Positions 34,226 through 46,986 of a stretch of 64,000 nucleotides of DNA are shown piece after piece. Source of the stretch: Solanum dulcamara (lineage: Eukaryota; Streptophyta; Magnoliopsida; Solanales; Solanaceae); the NCBI RefSeq assembly GCF_947179165.1, contig NC_077240.1, positions 5,940,001 through 6,004,000 on the forward strand. Direction: 5' to 3'. Position numbers and translations under genes: made by a program. The stretch's first letter is position 1; each line of letters starts with the position of its first letter. Under the pieces are notes generated by a model. It searched no databases, was not told the DNA's origin, and saw only the letters and a list, made by a program, of their open reading frames with translations.

Positions 34226-37200
34226 ATGGTAAAAGCTAAAAGTTTTATTCTTGAATTGGCAAAGGGTTACGATAATGGAACAGCGGGAGTTCCCATCTTT
34301 GATTGGTTCAATGGAATGTTGGACGTCTCCGATGATGGGAAACAAGGCATCTTTTATACTCTATGTGCCGCCTACGCCTTTGTCTCCTTTATTGCCCTGG
34401 TATACTATTTTTTTTCTCAATTTGCACCACATTTATGATTTATTCTCTACCATCTGGATCTTATTCGATTGACCTTTAATGCAACCTGATGAACTGTTTT
34501 TTGTGTTTAATGCCGAATCCCTAATTAAATTCGTTTTAAAATCCTATCTTTTAGTGGAATTCTCCATCTATAATGAGGAGTGTGCTCCTAGCCCTACTTC
34601 TTAGGTCTAGGAATTCCTTCTTCAGTTTCGTATGGATGTCTAGTGAAAATTGTACGAAAGAGAATGAATTGTGATAGCCACAACTCTATTCCTGACTCCT
34701 CAAAGCCCATAAAGGACTTTTAAGGGAGAAAAAAAAAAGAGGCTCCTATAGGCTATACCATACATTCTGCTTGCTTAGGTCGACTGCACATTACATCGTA
34801 GCAGTACCACCAGATGGAGGTGGAAAGCTAGGTTGGGCGCCTTCAATATATAAAATGTTGGTTTTCCTCTTATTTGTTAGTATTAGTGAAGTTGCTTGAG
34901 GAATTCTACTAGGAATGAAAATTCCTATTATAGGATCCCTAGTAAAGCTAATTCAATGATGACCGCTTATCTGTGTAAGAATAGGCTAGCTACTCTTTAT
35001 TGGCAAGCGATATCCTCTACATGTTATCGTGGGTGTTTTACTCTCTTTGAAAGAGATGACTATTCAAACCTTGGATTATTCGGATTCAAGTGCTTTGTTA
35101 CAATTCTAGTGAAGGAAAAGGAGATTATTTTCTTGTTTGAAAGGGGAATGAAAGTTCAAATTAAGAATAAATCCTTTCCCTCAGCTTTATACATTTTTTC
35201 TAAGTTTTTATCTTGGAAATTTTTAAATGGCTTTTCCTAAAATCCCTCCTTATCCAATACACAAAAAGCAAGAAAATTAACTCTTCAGTGCATTTCTTTT
35301 TCTAATCATTTCATGGCAACCAAATGGTACCTTCAGGTTGAGACATTGACTTCTTTTAGCAAAGGGGTCATTTGGTTAGCAGATGGAGAAGGCGTGACAG
35401 TGATTAATGGTGAGAATATTAGATTAAGACAATGTCTAGTGCATACCATAGGCCTATGTCAGCTTGGTCTTAAATGAGCTTGTGTTCATATTTGCTAAGA
35501 TAGCCTTATTTGATTCTACCACACTTTTCAATTCAAAGAAACTACTAGATATCGCTCGATTACTCTGCCCCTCAGTTTCCAAAGTGCACATTTCTTTGAA
35601 GTTGCATTGCTTCAGCAATAAGAAGCGATACCTTGTTTTACATCGCTCTGTTGCTGTAAGTGATAAATAATAACATAGGGCTGCTCACACTTCTTTTAGA
35701 TGAGGTGGACATGTTTTGCCGAACCATGGATGCTGGTTGAACCATGTATATTTTGCCTTATGTATTGAATGAGGTAGGGTCAAAACAAAGATTTTACATT
35801 TCAGATCAATAATTCATAATCTTATTAAAAAACAATGTAGACACATTTAGTAATAACTACTACAGTTATGGTCTATATGTAGAGCCTTGTGAAGCCTAAC
35901 ACTTGACTGGACCAAAATCCGCAAGATGCAGATTTCATTACACTGAACAATGAATGGAATGTCAATAATAATAATAATTTATATTAAAACCCGTTGGAGT
36001 TATCCCAAAAAGTTCATTGCTAAATTGGATTGTTACTATTTTAATGGTCTGGACACTGGTAAAGTAATGATGCCACTGCAGGTTTTTTAACTACTACAGC
36101 GAGATTTGAAAAATAATTGAAATGTATCCAAATTTCCATCAGCATTCCAGCTAGCTTGTCTCGATGAGACATATGGCAAATTCTTGGAGTTCAACACCTC
36201 AGCATGCTTCCATGTGTTGCATTACAGGTACAACTCATCCGCATCCAATTGCGTCTTTCAGGAATTGGTTGGACAACACAAAAGGTTTTTCACTTGATGA
36301 ATTTTGTTGTCTGTGGATGTAAGATTTGCTATACTCTCTCAAAATTCTGCTAGAAACTGTTCGTATCAAGTTATTCTAATGCTAACTAGAACCAAATGAT
36401 TGTTGGCAGTGAGAGCAATTTTATTTGGTGTCTACAGGAGTGTGTTCTATCTGAGACCAAAAGTAAGTCTTTTCTTTCTCTTTACTTGATCAGTCGATTC
36501 TTATAGGACAATTTTCAGTTTCTCCGCACAGTATTTTCTTTCTCTTTACTTGACCAGTCAATTCCTATAGGACTATTTCAGTTTCTCTGCATTGCTGGCG
36601 AATAATTTGCAAAGTAGACTATTGACTCCTAAATCTTTTAGAATGGACTTTCAAGGGAATTACACTGCAAAAGAAGGAATTTTAACTAATGAACGTCACC
36701 TTTTAAGTAGCATTTGTTTAATGTTACGTTGATGAAACAATCATATGCAAATCCTTGTTTAGCATCAACTTATCACCATATCAGGAAACCATGTCAGTTG
36801 CTGCCAGCCTGTGAGTTTAATGTATAATGTATAATGTATGGACTTTAGCTTGATATTTTGGCGCTCATTTTTGCATATTCTGCTAGTACTGTCTGTTTGG
36901 ACCATTGTGTGAGGAATTCCCAGTGCACAAATAGTCAAATCACCCGTTCCTACTACTATCTCCTTTTGTCTGTCCCTCTCCTTATTCCATCACTTTGTGG
37001 TTGATATGAACCCATTCTGACCTTAATAGACCAATATTTCCAGACCTTGCTGAATTTGATTGCAGGATACATATTAGGACAGTTTCACTTTTATTTTTTA
37101 AATTATAAACATCCCATGCATCAGAACTGGGATTCGAGTTCAATTTCAAATTATCTTTAAAGAACAGGTATTATGGCATTATGATTTGTCTGCTTAGCTA

Positions 37201-39502
37201 ACACCAATCAACATTTAAACAGGCACTTGAGATGATGCTTCTGGATCTCCCTGGTCTTCTGTTCTTCTCTACATATACACTACTAGTTCTGTTTTGGGCT
37301 GAAATATTCCATCAGGTAATGCTATTTGGTTCTCAAAGGTCTTTAACGAACTGCTCAAGACAAGATATTTTCAAGGGAATCATGTTGGATTGTTCATCAA
37401 TTATTTTCCTCGTGGAAGAATCACTAACTATTTTAATTATTTTCATCATTGATCAAGTCTTACTCATTGCTTGTTATTTTTCGCAGGCAAGAAACCTTCC
37501 AATTGATGAACTTCGACCTGCATATTATGCAATTAATGCTGTCGTATATCTTATACAGGTAGTTCATCAGAGTTCTATTTACATCATAGAGAAGTATGTC
37601 CATGCATAAGCAACGAAAGCCTTTCTGAGTTTCCTCCTATTTATGTAACCATGATATGACTGCAGATATGCATATGGATCTTCATTAGGGTTGGCTCAAC
37701 TTCGGCTGGTGTCGAAACTGCTAAACTCTTTTTCGCAGGTCAGTGCTCTCTCTCTCTTTCGGCAGGCAATATTACTAGGCCGTTTTAGTCCTACTATCTT
37801 AGTTTAAAAATCTGATTTTGTACTTTCTGCAGTTATTTCATTTTGTGCTGCTTTGGGATTTTTCATGTATGGTGGAAGGTAATTGGTGGCCAGTATTGTA
37901 AAAGTGACCAGATTCACTTTCCTATATCCATGTTTGATGAAATTGATCCTTTTTTCGTTTCCTTTTTAATCCCTCTTGAGGTTGTTCGCAATGCTTCGGC
38001 GCTTTCCTATTGAATCTAGAGGCCGTCAAAAGAAGCTCCATGAGGTTTGTACATGAAATAGCTGCCTTCCTCTTCTTTTAAATCATTCTCTTTCCATGTA
38101 TACTGCTTCAGTCAGAATCGAGGCTACATTTCATTTTGGTGCTTGTTTTTGCCTCAGAAACAAATGCATCTTTTTGAAGCCTTTGTTGGTATAAAGTGCT
38201 CCCATTTATACCCAACCTTATTAATAGTGTCTTCACCAATGAACTACTAGAAATCGAGTTCCTAGCCCCATCCTTTTTGTTTTTTGTTAATAGCGTAGAT
38301 AATAGGTGCTATAATCTGAATAATCAATAACAAATAAATAGTAGAAAGAAAGGAAGGAAGGTACTATCTTCCAATATAAAGAATACAACTAAAGGATTTA
38401 CCCTTAAAAAATTGTCTAATCTTTAGTGTAGAGTTATCATGTAATGTACCTATACTTATTAGAGGATATACATGTGGAATAGTCCAAGAATACCGCCTTT
38501 ATCAAAATATTAAAGAAATAAGGATTTATGATATTAATATCAGTTAATCAATCAATTGTGCCTTAAGTCCAAACTAGTTGGTGGCTAAGTTGCTCGGACT
38601 CTCTCCAAAAATATTGTTGCACCCATGTCGGATCCTCTAGAAATGAATTACTTTTGAAGGATCCGACACACACCCGATGACATTTTTGAAGAGTCCGAGC
38701 AACATAAGTTGGCGGTTGGGTACATGATCCTGTGTTCTATTTTCTGTCTGTTAGAAAGATTCTGATTGAACTAGTGAGGATCTATTGATGGGGGAGGTTG
38801 TTCTTCCTTATCCAAACAAATTTATACATGAAAGGTAACTATTGTTCTTCCTTATCCAAACAAATTTATACATGAAAGGTAACGTCTAAAAAATATTGAG
38901 CATTCAATGTGATTTGGTATTATCATAATGGGAAAAGTAATTATTAAGGAAAAACATAATTCCTGCATAATGATATGTGCTCTGCTTTTGGCAGGTTGGT
39001 TTCGTGACTGGTATTTGTTGCACTTGTTTCATGATCAGATGTGTTGTGGTAAGTTTCCACTATATCCGGGGTAGGCATGTTCGACCCTAGTTAGCATGAT
39101 TAAGAATATTCATTTCCTTCTTGCAGGTTGCTATTTCTGCTTTTAATGGGAATGCTGATGTTGATGTCATTGACCATCCAGTTCTCATTCTCTTCTATTA
39201 CATGGTAATAATTTTAGTTAATTTTGTTACACGATAGCTGGTGAAACATTTATGAGTCTGTTGTCCCATTTTTGAATAGTATGCTTCTGGTTGATCTAAT
39301 CTTCTATTTATCGATGATCATCTCGTAATTTTCAAGCTCCCTTGAGACTTTTTATAGGCCTAAAAGATCTTTCACAAGCTAATCCATCTGTTATGTATAT
39401 TTTATGCAGGTGGTGGAGATATTGCCTTCTGTTTTGGTGCTTTATATCCTGCGCAAATTGCCTCCAAAACGTGTATCAGAGCAGTATCATCCTATTCAAT
39501 AA
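34226..39502 (+). CDS. TOM1/TOM3/THH1-family multispanning membrane protein
   Basis: Eleven exons: 34226-34399, 36228-36318, 36410-36462, 37223-37315, 37487-37558, 37666-37738, 37833-37878, 37981-38044, 38995-39048, 39127-39204 and 39410-39502. They give 296 aa, with every junction GT-AG and in phase. Family motifs include [80 protein letters not shown] and the C-terminal [16 protein letters not shown]. The family has about seven membrane segments, resides in tonoplast and endomembranes, and in Arabidopsis serves as a host factor for tobamovirus replication; its normal role is poorly defined. Intron 1 is long (1.8 kb) and intron 8 carries a MITE (38589-38703). It may be any of the TOM1, TOM3 or THH1 paralogues. 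Confidence 0.93.
38589..38703. mobile_element. 115-bp MITE in intron 8 of the TOM1-like gene
   Basis: The element starts GTTGCTCGGACTCT and ends with the perfect inverse AGAGTCCGAGCAAC. TAA lies on both sides (one base offset on the right), fitting a Tourist/PIF-Harbinger-type target. 'gtcggatcct' and 'aggatccgac' continue the symmetry inward. Confidence 0.85.
38799..38883. repeat. ~43-bp tandem duplication in intron 8
   Basis: The block 'ttgttcttccttatccaaac' plus 'aaatttatacatgaaaggta' occurs twice in a row with almost no differences. Confidence 0.9.
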
Positions 39503-39599
39503 CTCATAGAAGAGCATTCGTGATTTTAGTTAGTGCTTCAGAGTTTTTGTTCGAAGAAGCCTCAACCAAGTCGTGAAAAATATTCACATTTTTCTTTGT

Positions 39600-40320
39600 T
39601 TTTCTTTTATTGTTTTTGGCGTTTGTCTCGAGTGACGAGGAGGAGTTATAGTTTGATTGCAGCACAGTTGTGTAGAAGTCTTGAATTATAAATTATTCAA
39701 AGTGCATGTGACATAGAATCAGAATTTGGATAGAATTAGATGTTCGAAGTTTAAAGGGATTCGGAAGTAGTGCCACCTTGGGTTAAATTTTTTGTCTATT
39801 TGTTCCTTCTCAAAGTCGGAGGCAATTATTTGATCTTTTTTCCTAAAATATGTGGGGAAGTGGCACATTCTTGGTGTTGTTTGGTACTTCTCCAATTCTA
39901 TTATGGTGGCACCTGCCCTGATGGTGGTGACATCATGTACCTTCAATCATGGTGGCGGCGTTGTCACCCAAAAAACTATCACCATGAACTCATGTGGCTC
40001 CATCTCCATTTCCCGTTGATAGTGTGGTTCCGCCATCGCATATGGCTTTTTCACCAATTCATGTGGCTCCTTCTCCAGTTGATGATGTGGTTTCACCATT
40101 GCCTACGACTTTGTTTTGGGCTCCAATTCCAACGATTTTTTGCATCAAGAGGACGATTGCATATTGAATTTGATTACTTCTATTTTTAAACGTAAAATCT
40201 CACTATTTAGACAATGCCGTAAAGTCATTTCAATAATTTAAAATAATTACTTTTACAAGGAGTTTACCATTTTTTCTAGGTAAAGTGGGGAACTATTGTA
40301 TAATCAAATCTTACCGCTCT
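39600..40320 (+). pseudogene. cysteine-rich prolamin-like gene relic, copy 1
   Basis: First of three related copies (others near 42.5 and 48.2 kb). Flanks and body share a common order: 'ttataaattattcaaag', 'tttggatagaa', 'agtttaaagggatt', 'ttgtttggtacttct', a Gly/Trp/His-codon-rich block, a Pro/Ser-rich block, and 'tgcatcaag..ggacgattg'. In this copy one base is lost just after TGCATCAAG (about 40147), shifting the frame in the cysteine domain. A TAA then follows the segment corresponding to CKAIS. The copy cannot encode the domain. It lies just behind the TOM1-like gene. Confidence 0.6.
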
Positions 40321-40439
40321 TTACTGATGTTAAAGAGAATAGGATAAGATGATGTAGTTTTTTCTGTTCATTTAGCTTACTTTATATGATTCCCTCTTTA
40401 ATAGAAGTTAATTGATGTTAGTTAAATACGTTTAATTAA

Positions 40440-40515
40440 TTATCTAATTAGTTTAATTAGATCTTCATCTCTATTTTACAATTTAATTAGATCTTCATCT
40501 CTATTTTACAGTTTA
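40440..40515. repeat. ~28-bp tandem duplication
   Basis: 'tttaattagatcttcatctc' plus 'tattttaca' occurs twice in a row. Confidence 0.85.
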
Positions 40516-40599
40516 ATTACTACTACTAGTTGCTACTGCTTTTTGTAATAGTTTTTCTCGTTCCTTTAATTTGTTAGCAAAACGAAGAAGAGAGAGATA

Positions 40600-41670
40600 C
40601 TAGATTATTATGCATAGTTATACACCATTACTTTGCGAGCTTGGTTAATATCAACAGTATTTACAGCTGCATGACTGCATCATATTTTGAACTTCATAAT
40701 CAAAGACAACCTACAAAGAGCCTAACGTAATGAGCGTAAAAACTTTTAATTGGATAAACAGTAAAACATAATAAAGATCACTAAAGGAAAGTTGTAATAG
40801 TAGTAATATCTTTCTGTTTATGTTACATAATAAGGATAATGCATGCAATATATACTCCCTTCATTTCAAAATACTTTTTCAAAAGAAACTTATCTGAAAG
40901 CCCTTATGGTTTGCTACTTTTAAATATGATTGTCAGGACTTGGAGTGAAATCAATTCTATTTTCAGCCACGGGAGAATTGAAATCTATAATAATGCTGAT
41001 TGGGGTGGGTCAGTAGAGGACAAGAGATTAACGTCACAATTTTTTTTTTCCAGAGTTAAATGAAATGAATTTTGACAAATATTTTAAAATATATTTTGTC
41101 ATCATATTAATATGAGAAAATTTGCAATTTGTAGTACGTTTCGTATAGTTTTTGAATGTCTAAGTTTTAATTTTAAAATATAGAATTAATCTAATCTAAT
41201 TTAGTTTTGAAATTAGTCAAATTGACTCTTAAAAAGTGAAACTCGACAACTATTTACTTTCATGGCCATTTGATAACACACGTGCTTGTATTAGAGGGTT
41301 GGTGAATAATAGAGGAATCAAATTCATAGTTTCTTCTACTTATTTACTGGGTTCGTACGTAATTAAATATTTATATATAATTTAATGGATTTTTAAATAC
41401 AAATATGAGATTTAAGCAAAAGCTATTGAGTTCATCAATGATTATATAGCTCTGACGTGACGTAATATTTTACCTGAATTTGTAGAAGGATGAGATATAT
41501 AGGATGAGATTAGAGGTAGGATTATAATTTTGCATCAACTTTGCAACAAGGATTAGGCCAAGTCCATTTGTCTGCTAGATAATCCAACGACACCAAGAAT
41601 GATAACTCATTTAAGAAGCCTACAATCCAACAACACCAAGAATGACTTTAGCAAATTTACATGATTATTT
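40600..41670. other. AT-rich intergenic sequence
   Basis: No gene is seen. A ~30-bp motif 'atccaac.acaccaagaatga' occurs twice near 41582-41650. Confidence 0.4.
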
Positions 41671-41673
41671 CCT

Positions 41674-42030
41674 ATGAGTTCCAAAAATGAGGTTTATACC
41701 ATATTTTTGCGCTTAAAAACTCACATCGAGAAGTTCTTTGAGCGTCATATAAAAGTGGTACAATCCAATTGGGATGATGAGTATCGTAAATTATCAAATA
41801 TTTTTGCTCGAGGGGATCGTTCATCACCACCTCTCTTGTCCCCATATATATTCGTGAACAAAATGGTACTGCTATGATCATGACTTTGCTACGACAGTTT
41901 ACACTATACATTATATCCCATCAACTTGCTCACAAATGTTTTACTTATAAGAAGTTGTTCAAAAAGGTTCCTGATTATCACATCGTGAAAGTTTTTGACA
42001 TGGAACGACTTACCTTATGATGCAGAATTG
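41674..42030 (+). pseudogene. Ty1/copia integrase fragment
   Basis: The frame starting about 41674 reads KNEVYTIFLRLKTHIEKFFE, then HIKVVQSNWDDEYRKLSNIF, SCPY-like LLSPY and NKMVLL. This matches the copia integrase core pattern (F...FK..VE..., I...QSD.GGEY, CPYTPQQNG). Two catalytic-core signatures are damaged: QSDGGGEY became QSNWDDEY, and the PQQNG loop is eroded. After a stop a further frame reads like '...KVPDYHIVKVFDME', the downstream copia 'PDYS.LKVFG' segment. No LTRs or RT flank it; it is an old scrap. Confidence 0.7.
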
Positions 42031-42129
42031 TGCAAATTATAGTAAACTCCTCCAGAAACAGAGGAGAATCTTTCCACTTGTTTGGCTGAATTTATTGTGC
42101 AAATAATAAAATTCCTCCCATGTGATTAT

Positions 42130-42976
42130 TGATTGTTTGTTTGGCGGTTGACGACAAGGAGTTTTAGTTTGACAGTGAATTATAAATTATTCAAATTAAG
42201 TGTGACATAGAATCCGAATTTGGGTTAGAAGTAGATATTACAAGTTTAAAGGGATTGGGATTCGGAAGTAGTACCTTAAATTATTTGTCTCTTTTTTTTA
42301 TATCAACTCATATTTCTTTCCTTCTCACATTCACTGCTAATTATTCTTCTTTTTCTAAAAAGTTTTCAAGTCACAAAGTAATTTATTAGATATTTTTCTG
42401 AAACATGTCAAGATCAAGTGGCCATTATTATGCATATTTCTTTTATTGGGTATTTGTATAAGCATCGTTAACGGCGCCACTGCACCCGAACCCAAAACAG
42501 AAAATAGCAAGGAGTTGTTTGGTACTTCTTTAATTTTAGTGTGGCCTTGATGGTGGTGGCATCATCATCATCATGTACCTTCAACTGGATGGTGGTGGCG
42601 TCGTCACCCAAAAAAACCATCACCACCAACTCACGTGGCTCCATCTCCATCTCCCATTGATAATGCAGTTCCGCCATCGCATATGGCTTCTTCACCAACT
42701 CATGCGGCTCCATCCCCAGTTGATGATGTGGTTTCACCACTGCACACGGCTCCGTCTTGGGCCCCGGCTCCAACGACTTCTTGCATCAAGATGGACGATT
42801 GTCTATCAGATTTGGTCACTTCAGTTTTCAAGAATAAAATTTCATTATCCACACAATGCTGCAAAGCGATTTCAACAATTTCAGATGATTGCTTTTACGG
42901 ACGGTTCACACACTCCAAGAGGATATCATTTTTCCTAGCCAAAGTGAGGAACTATTGCAGTCATCATCAAGGCTGA
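42130..42976 (+). pseudogene. cysteine-rich prolamin-like gene relic, copy 2 (best preserved)
   Basis: The frame containing 42407 onward encodes a signal-peptide-like run (KWPLLCIFLLLGICISIVNG, then ATAPEPKTEN), meets an in-frame TGA at 42548-42550, and continues in the same frame to the stop at 42974-42976. After the TGA come a His/Trp/Arg-rich stretch, Pro/Ser repeats of APSP type, and a six-cysteine domain (Cx5Cx18CCx9Cx21C). That C..C..CC..C..C layout resembles the plant prolamin-like, ECA1-gametogenesis-related domain of small secreted proteins. The nearest ATG (42405) is one base out of frame with the signal peptide. With the start offset and an internal stop, I read it as a pseudogene, though an alternative start or intron cannot be excluded. 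Confidence 0.6.
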
Positions 42977-43705
42977 AGCATGATCAAATCTTAGCTATAG
43001 AATAGGATAACACAACATTTTCCTTTTTTTTTTTTTTGTCTTTTAGCTTATTTTATATAGGATTTTGTCCCTTAATAGGAGTTAAAAGGGGAAGTAGTTA
43101 AATACTTTCACTTAAATTTTTTAGTTAGTTCATCTCTATTTTACAGTTTAATTACTATTCTTTCTGCGCATATTTATTTGTTCATGTTTAACTTGACACA
43201 ATCTTTTTACGTGTTCGCAATACGATAGACATATTAATCAACTATGCATCCTCGAGTAAAGTTGAGGACAGTTATATGAATCTTTGTGCTACTACTCCTC
43301 TCTATTCGACACCAACATCCCAACAACTTAATTAATAGGAAGACTAATTACCATGACATTTTCACACTAGCTATCAACCTGCCACAGTCATATAACCTAG
43401 AACAAGACTCTGTCGGCGTTGCCTATTCAGATTTATACCATGCAGATTTGCTGCTTTTTGGTGCAGTTTTGCTGCAATTTTAGTAATTCTGACTTTTTTG
43501 TTTATGCAGGTGAATATGAAAATTTCTTTGGGGGATTCAAGAGACTTTACTTTTTATGTATTGAAATACTTGGCTTTAATTCTATTTATATCATATTGAA
43601 GAAATGTATATATATTTCATCTTCAGATTGTATATTTCATATACTTGTAGTTACATTTTGCCGATTTTAAACCCCCGAATAATTTATTAGTTCATACGCA
43701 TTTTC
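42977..43705. other. 3' flank of copy 2 and possible LINE 5' region
   Basis: Sequence to about 43360 parallels the 3' flank of copy 3 ('gaggac/tcggttatatgaat', 'ctattcgac.ccaac'). From about 43600 the sequence may be LINE 5' UTR, but its exact start is not resolved. No gene is seen. Confidence 0.4.
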
Positions 43706-46700
43706 GTGGCTTTGGATAGTGATGGTAGACTAGGGTCATGTTCTCGCTCATGGACGGGGACGAGGGTAAGGAGAGGTAAGTGGGTTAAAGGAGCGTCTAG
43801 ACTGAGAATAGGTTCTTGGAACATTGGGATGTTAACGGGTAAATCCATAGAACTGGTTAAGATTCTAAAGAAGAGGAAGATTAATATAGCCTGTGTCCAG
43901 GAGACAAAATGGGTCGGCTCTAAAGCTAAGGAGGTAGACGGGTATAAGCTTTGGTTTTCTGGTAAATCGAAGTATAGAAATGGGGTAGGCATTTTAATAG
44001 ACAGTGATTTAAGGGATCAGGTGGTGGAGGTTAGGAGAGTCAATGATAGGATGATGTCGATTAAAATGGTCGTTGAAGGGATCACGTTGAACGTTATTAG
44101 TGCTTATGCACCGCAAGCGGGCTTATGCGAGGAGGATAAGAGGCGCTTTTGGGAGGAGTTAGACGAGTTAGTGGGAGGCATACCACCTACTGAGAAGCTT
44201 GTCGTGGGAGGGGATTTCAATGGGCACATCGGATCTATTTCGGGAGGGTATGATGATGTGCATGGGGGCTTTGGCTTTGGGGACAGAAATGGAGGAGGAA
44301 CCGCACTGTTGGATTTCGCAAGAGCTTTCGGATTGGTGATAGCCAACTCGAGTTTCCCAAAGAAGGAGGACCACTTGGTAACCTTTCGTAGTTCAGTGGC
44401 TAAAACTCAGATAGATTTTTTACTCCTTAGGAAGGATGATAAAGGTTTGTGCAAAGACTGTAAGGTCATCCCGATCGACAACCTTACAACCCGACATAAG
44501 CTCTTAGTGATGGATTTAGGGATAAAGATGACGAGGACGAGGAGGGTCGGGGAAGAACGACCTAGGATCAGATGAGGGAGTTTGACAACGGTTAGCGCCC
44601 TTGAGATGGGAGAGAAATTGAAGGATATGGGGGCCTGGGATAGTAGTGGGGATGCGAACGATATGTGGGATAGGACAGCTAGTTATATTAGGGCTGTAGC
44701 AAGGGAAGTGCTAGGAGTCTCGACAAGTAGTCGTAGTCGGCATCGAGGGGACTGGTGGTGGAATGGAGAAGTGCAAGGGAAAGTGGAAGCAAAGAAGGTG
44801 GCGTATGCTAAGTTGATGGAGAGCAAGGATGAGGTAGAGAAGTGGACGAATGGAGAACTGTATAAGATAGCGAGAAAGGAGGCAAAGTCGGCGGTTGCAA
44901 CGGCAAAAATGGCAGCTTTTGAACGCCTTTATGCTGAACTGGAAGAGAAAGGTGGGGACAAAAAATTATTCAGGCTAGCCAGGGCCCGGGAGAGAAGGGC
45001 ACGCGATGTGGATCAAGTGAAGTGCATTAAAGACGAAGACGGAAAAGTATTGGTAGAGGAGACCCTTATCAAACAAAGATGGCAGTCATACTTCCATAAA
45101 CTTTTGAATGACAAAGGGGACAGAGAAATTGGGTTGGGAGATTTGGAACATACAGGAAGGAGTCACGATTTTGGAGATTGTAGGAGTATTACGGTCGATG
45201 AGGTTAAGGATGCTGTTCGTAGGATGCGCTGGGGAAGAGCGACCGGACCTGACGAGATCCCTGGAGAATTTTGGAAGAGTGCGGGCTCGGTAGGTTTGGA
45301 ATGGCTGACTAAGTTATTTAATGTCATCTTTACGACGGCAACGATGCCCGTAGAATGGAGATCGAGCACTATGATCCCGCTTTACAAAAACAAAGGGGAT
45401 AGCCAGAGCTGTGACAACTATAGAGGTATTAAGCTTCTAAGCCATACTATGAAAGTGTGGGAAAGAGTGGTAGAGATGAGGGTGAGGAGAGGCGTGTATA
45501 TTTCAGAGAACCAGTTCGGATTTATGCCGGGACGCTCAACTACAAAAGCCATCCACCTTATGAGGAGACTAATGGAGCAATATAGGGAGAGGAAGAGAGA
45601 CTTGCATATGGTATTCATTGACTTGGAAAAGGCTTACGATAAAGTCCCACGAGAGTTACTATGGAGATGTTTGGAGGCTAAAGGTGTACCTGTAGCGTAC
45701 ATAAGGGTGATCAAGGACATGTACGAGGGTGCCAAAACCAGGGTAAGGACAGTAGGAGGGGACTCAGAACACTTCCCAGTTATGATGGGGTTGCATCAAG
45801 GATCAGCTCTTAGCCCGTTCCTATTTGCCTTGGTGATGGATGGATTGACGCGACAAATTCAAGGTGAGGTGCCATGGTGTATGCTTTTTGCGGACGACAT
45901 AGTCCTCATCGATGAGACTCGTAGCGGAGTTAACGCTAAGCTGGAAGATTGGAGACGCACCTTGGAGTCTAAGGGGTTTAAGCTGAGTAGGACCAAGACA
46001 GAGTACCTAGAGTGCAAGTTCAGTGAGACACTTCAAGAGGTTGACGCGGAAGTTAGGCTCGGGGACCAAGCCATCCAAAAGAGAAGTAGTTTTAAGTACC
46101 TTGGTTCTATTATGCAAGACAGCGGAGAGATCGACGAGGATGTCACACACCGTATTGGGGTAGGATGGATGAAATGGAGGCTCGCCTCCGGTGTGTTATG
46201 TGACAAGAAGGTGCCACCACAACTTAAGGGCAAGTTCTACAAAGTGATCGTTAGACCAGCTATGTTATATGGGGCGGAGTGTTGGCCAGTTAAGGTCTCC
46301 CACGTGCAAAAGATGAAGGTTGCAGAGATGAGAATGTTGAGATGGAGGTGTGGGCATACCAGGAGTGACAGGATTAGAAATGAGGCTATTCGAGAAAAGG
46401 TAGGAGTGGCCTCGGTGGAAGACAAGATGCGGGAAACGCGACTGAGATGGTTTGGACATGTGAAAAGGAGAATCCCAGATGCACCAGTGCGGAGATGTGA
46501 GAGGTTGGCCATGGATGGTTTCAGAAGAGGTAGGGGTAGGCCGAAGAAATATTGGGGAGAGGTGATCAGACAGGACATGGCGCATTTACGACTTACGGAG
46601 GACATGACCCTAGATAGGAGGGTGTGGAGGACACACATTAGGGTAGAAGGCTAGTACATAGTGGTTTTATTCTCCCTTATTCGTAGGCGTATTAACACAC

Positions 46701-46986
46701 TATGATTTCTTGTACTCTGATGTATGTATGTTATTTATGGTATTTATGTTATTATCAAATAATAGTATCTACTGTTTTTTGTGCTTTGATTATACTATTG
46801 TTTGGACCGTTTTCGCCATCTACTTATTTACTCTAATATCTTTGTCTGACCTTTTTCTATGCTTTTATTGAGCCGAGGGTCTTTCGGAAACAGTCGTCCT
46901 ACATTGGTAGGAGTCAGGTCTGCGTACACTCTACCCTCCCCAGACCCCACGATGTGGGATTTCACTGGGTTGTTGTTGTTGTTGTA
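43700..46986 (+). mobile_element. RTE-clade LINE retrotransposon, nearly complete
   Basis: The element comprises one long ORF (apurinic endonuclease plus reverse transcriptase) and a ~330-bp 3' UTR (46655-46986). That UTR ends 'gatgtgggatttcactgg' and a (TTG)n tail, without poly(A), which is the RTE hallmark. Two further 3' ends of the same family are in this window (3475-3563 and 50693-51003). The 5' boundary is uncertain. After the tail comes 'agaatgtatagc', and a similar 'agaaatgtata' at about 43598 is a weak candidate duplication. Confidence 0.88.
43706..46654 (+). pseudogene. RTE LINE ORF (endonuclease-reverse transcriptase), one stop codon
   Basis: A single frame runs from 43706 to the stop at 46652-46654, interrupted only by TGA at 44573-44575. 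The first part is an AP endonuclease: RIGSWNIGMLTGK, ACVQETKW (catalytic Glu), ISAYAPQAG, VVGGDFNGHIG, KTQIDFLLLRK and HKLLVMD. The second part is a reverse transcriptase: [72 protein letters not shown] and the active site [12 protein letters not shown]-terminal region ends FGHVKRR and [10 protein letters not shown]. The stop sits between the two domains where related ORFs often have Trp or Arg, so a single transition is the likely cause. All visible catalytic residues are kept. Confidence 0.88.

Noticed and set aside
44104..44346. Minus-strand frames inside the LINE (also 45163, 46237 and others)
   Set aside because: They are antisense shadows of the endonuclease-RT frame and have no independent motifs.
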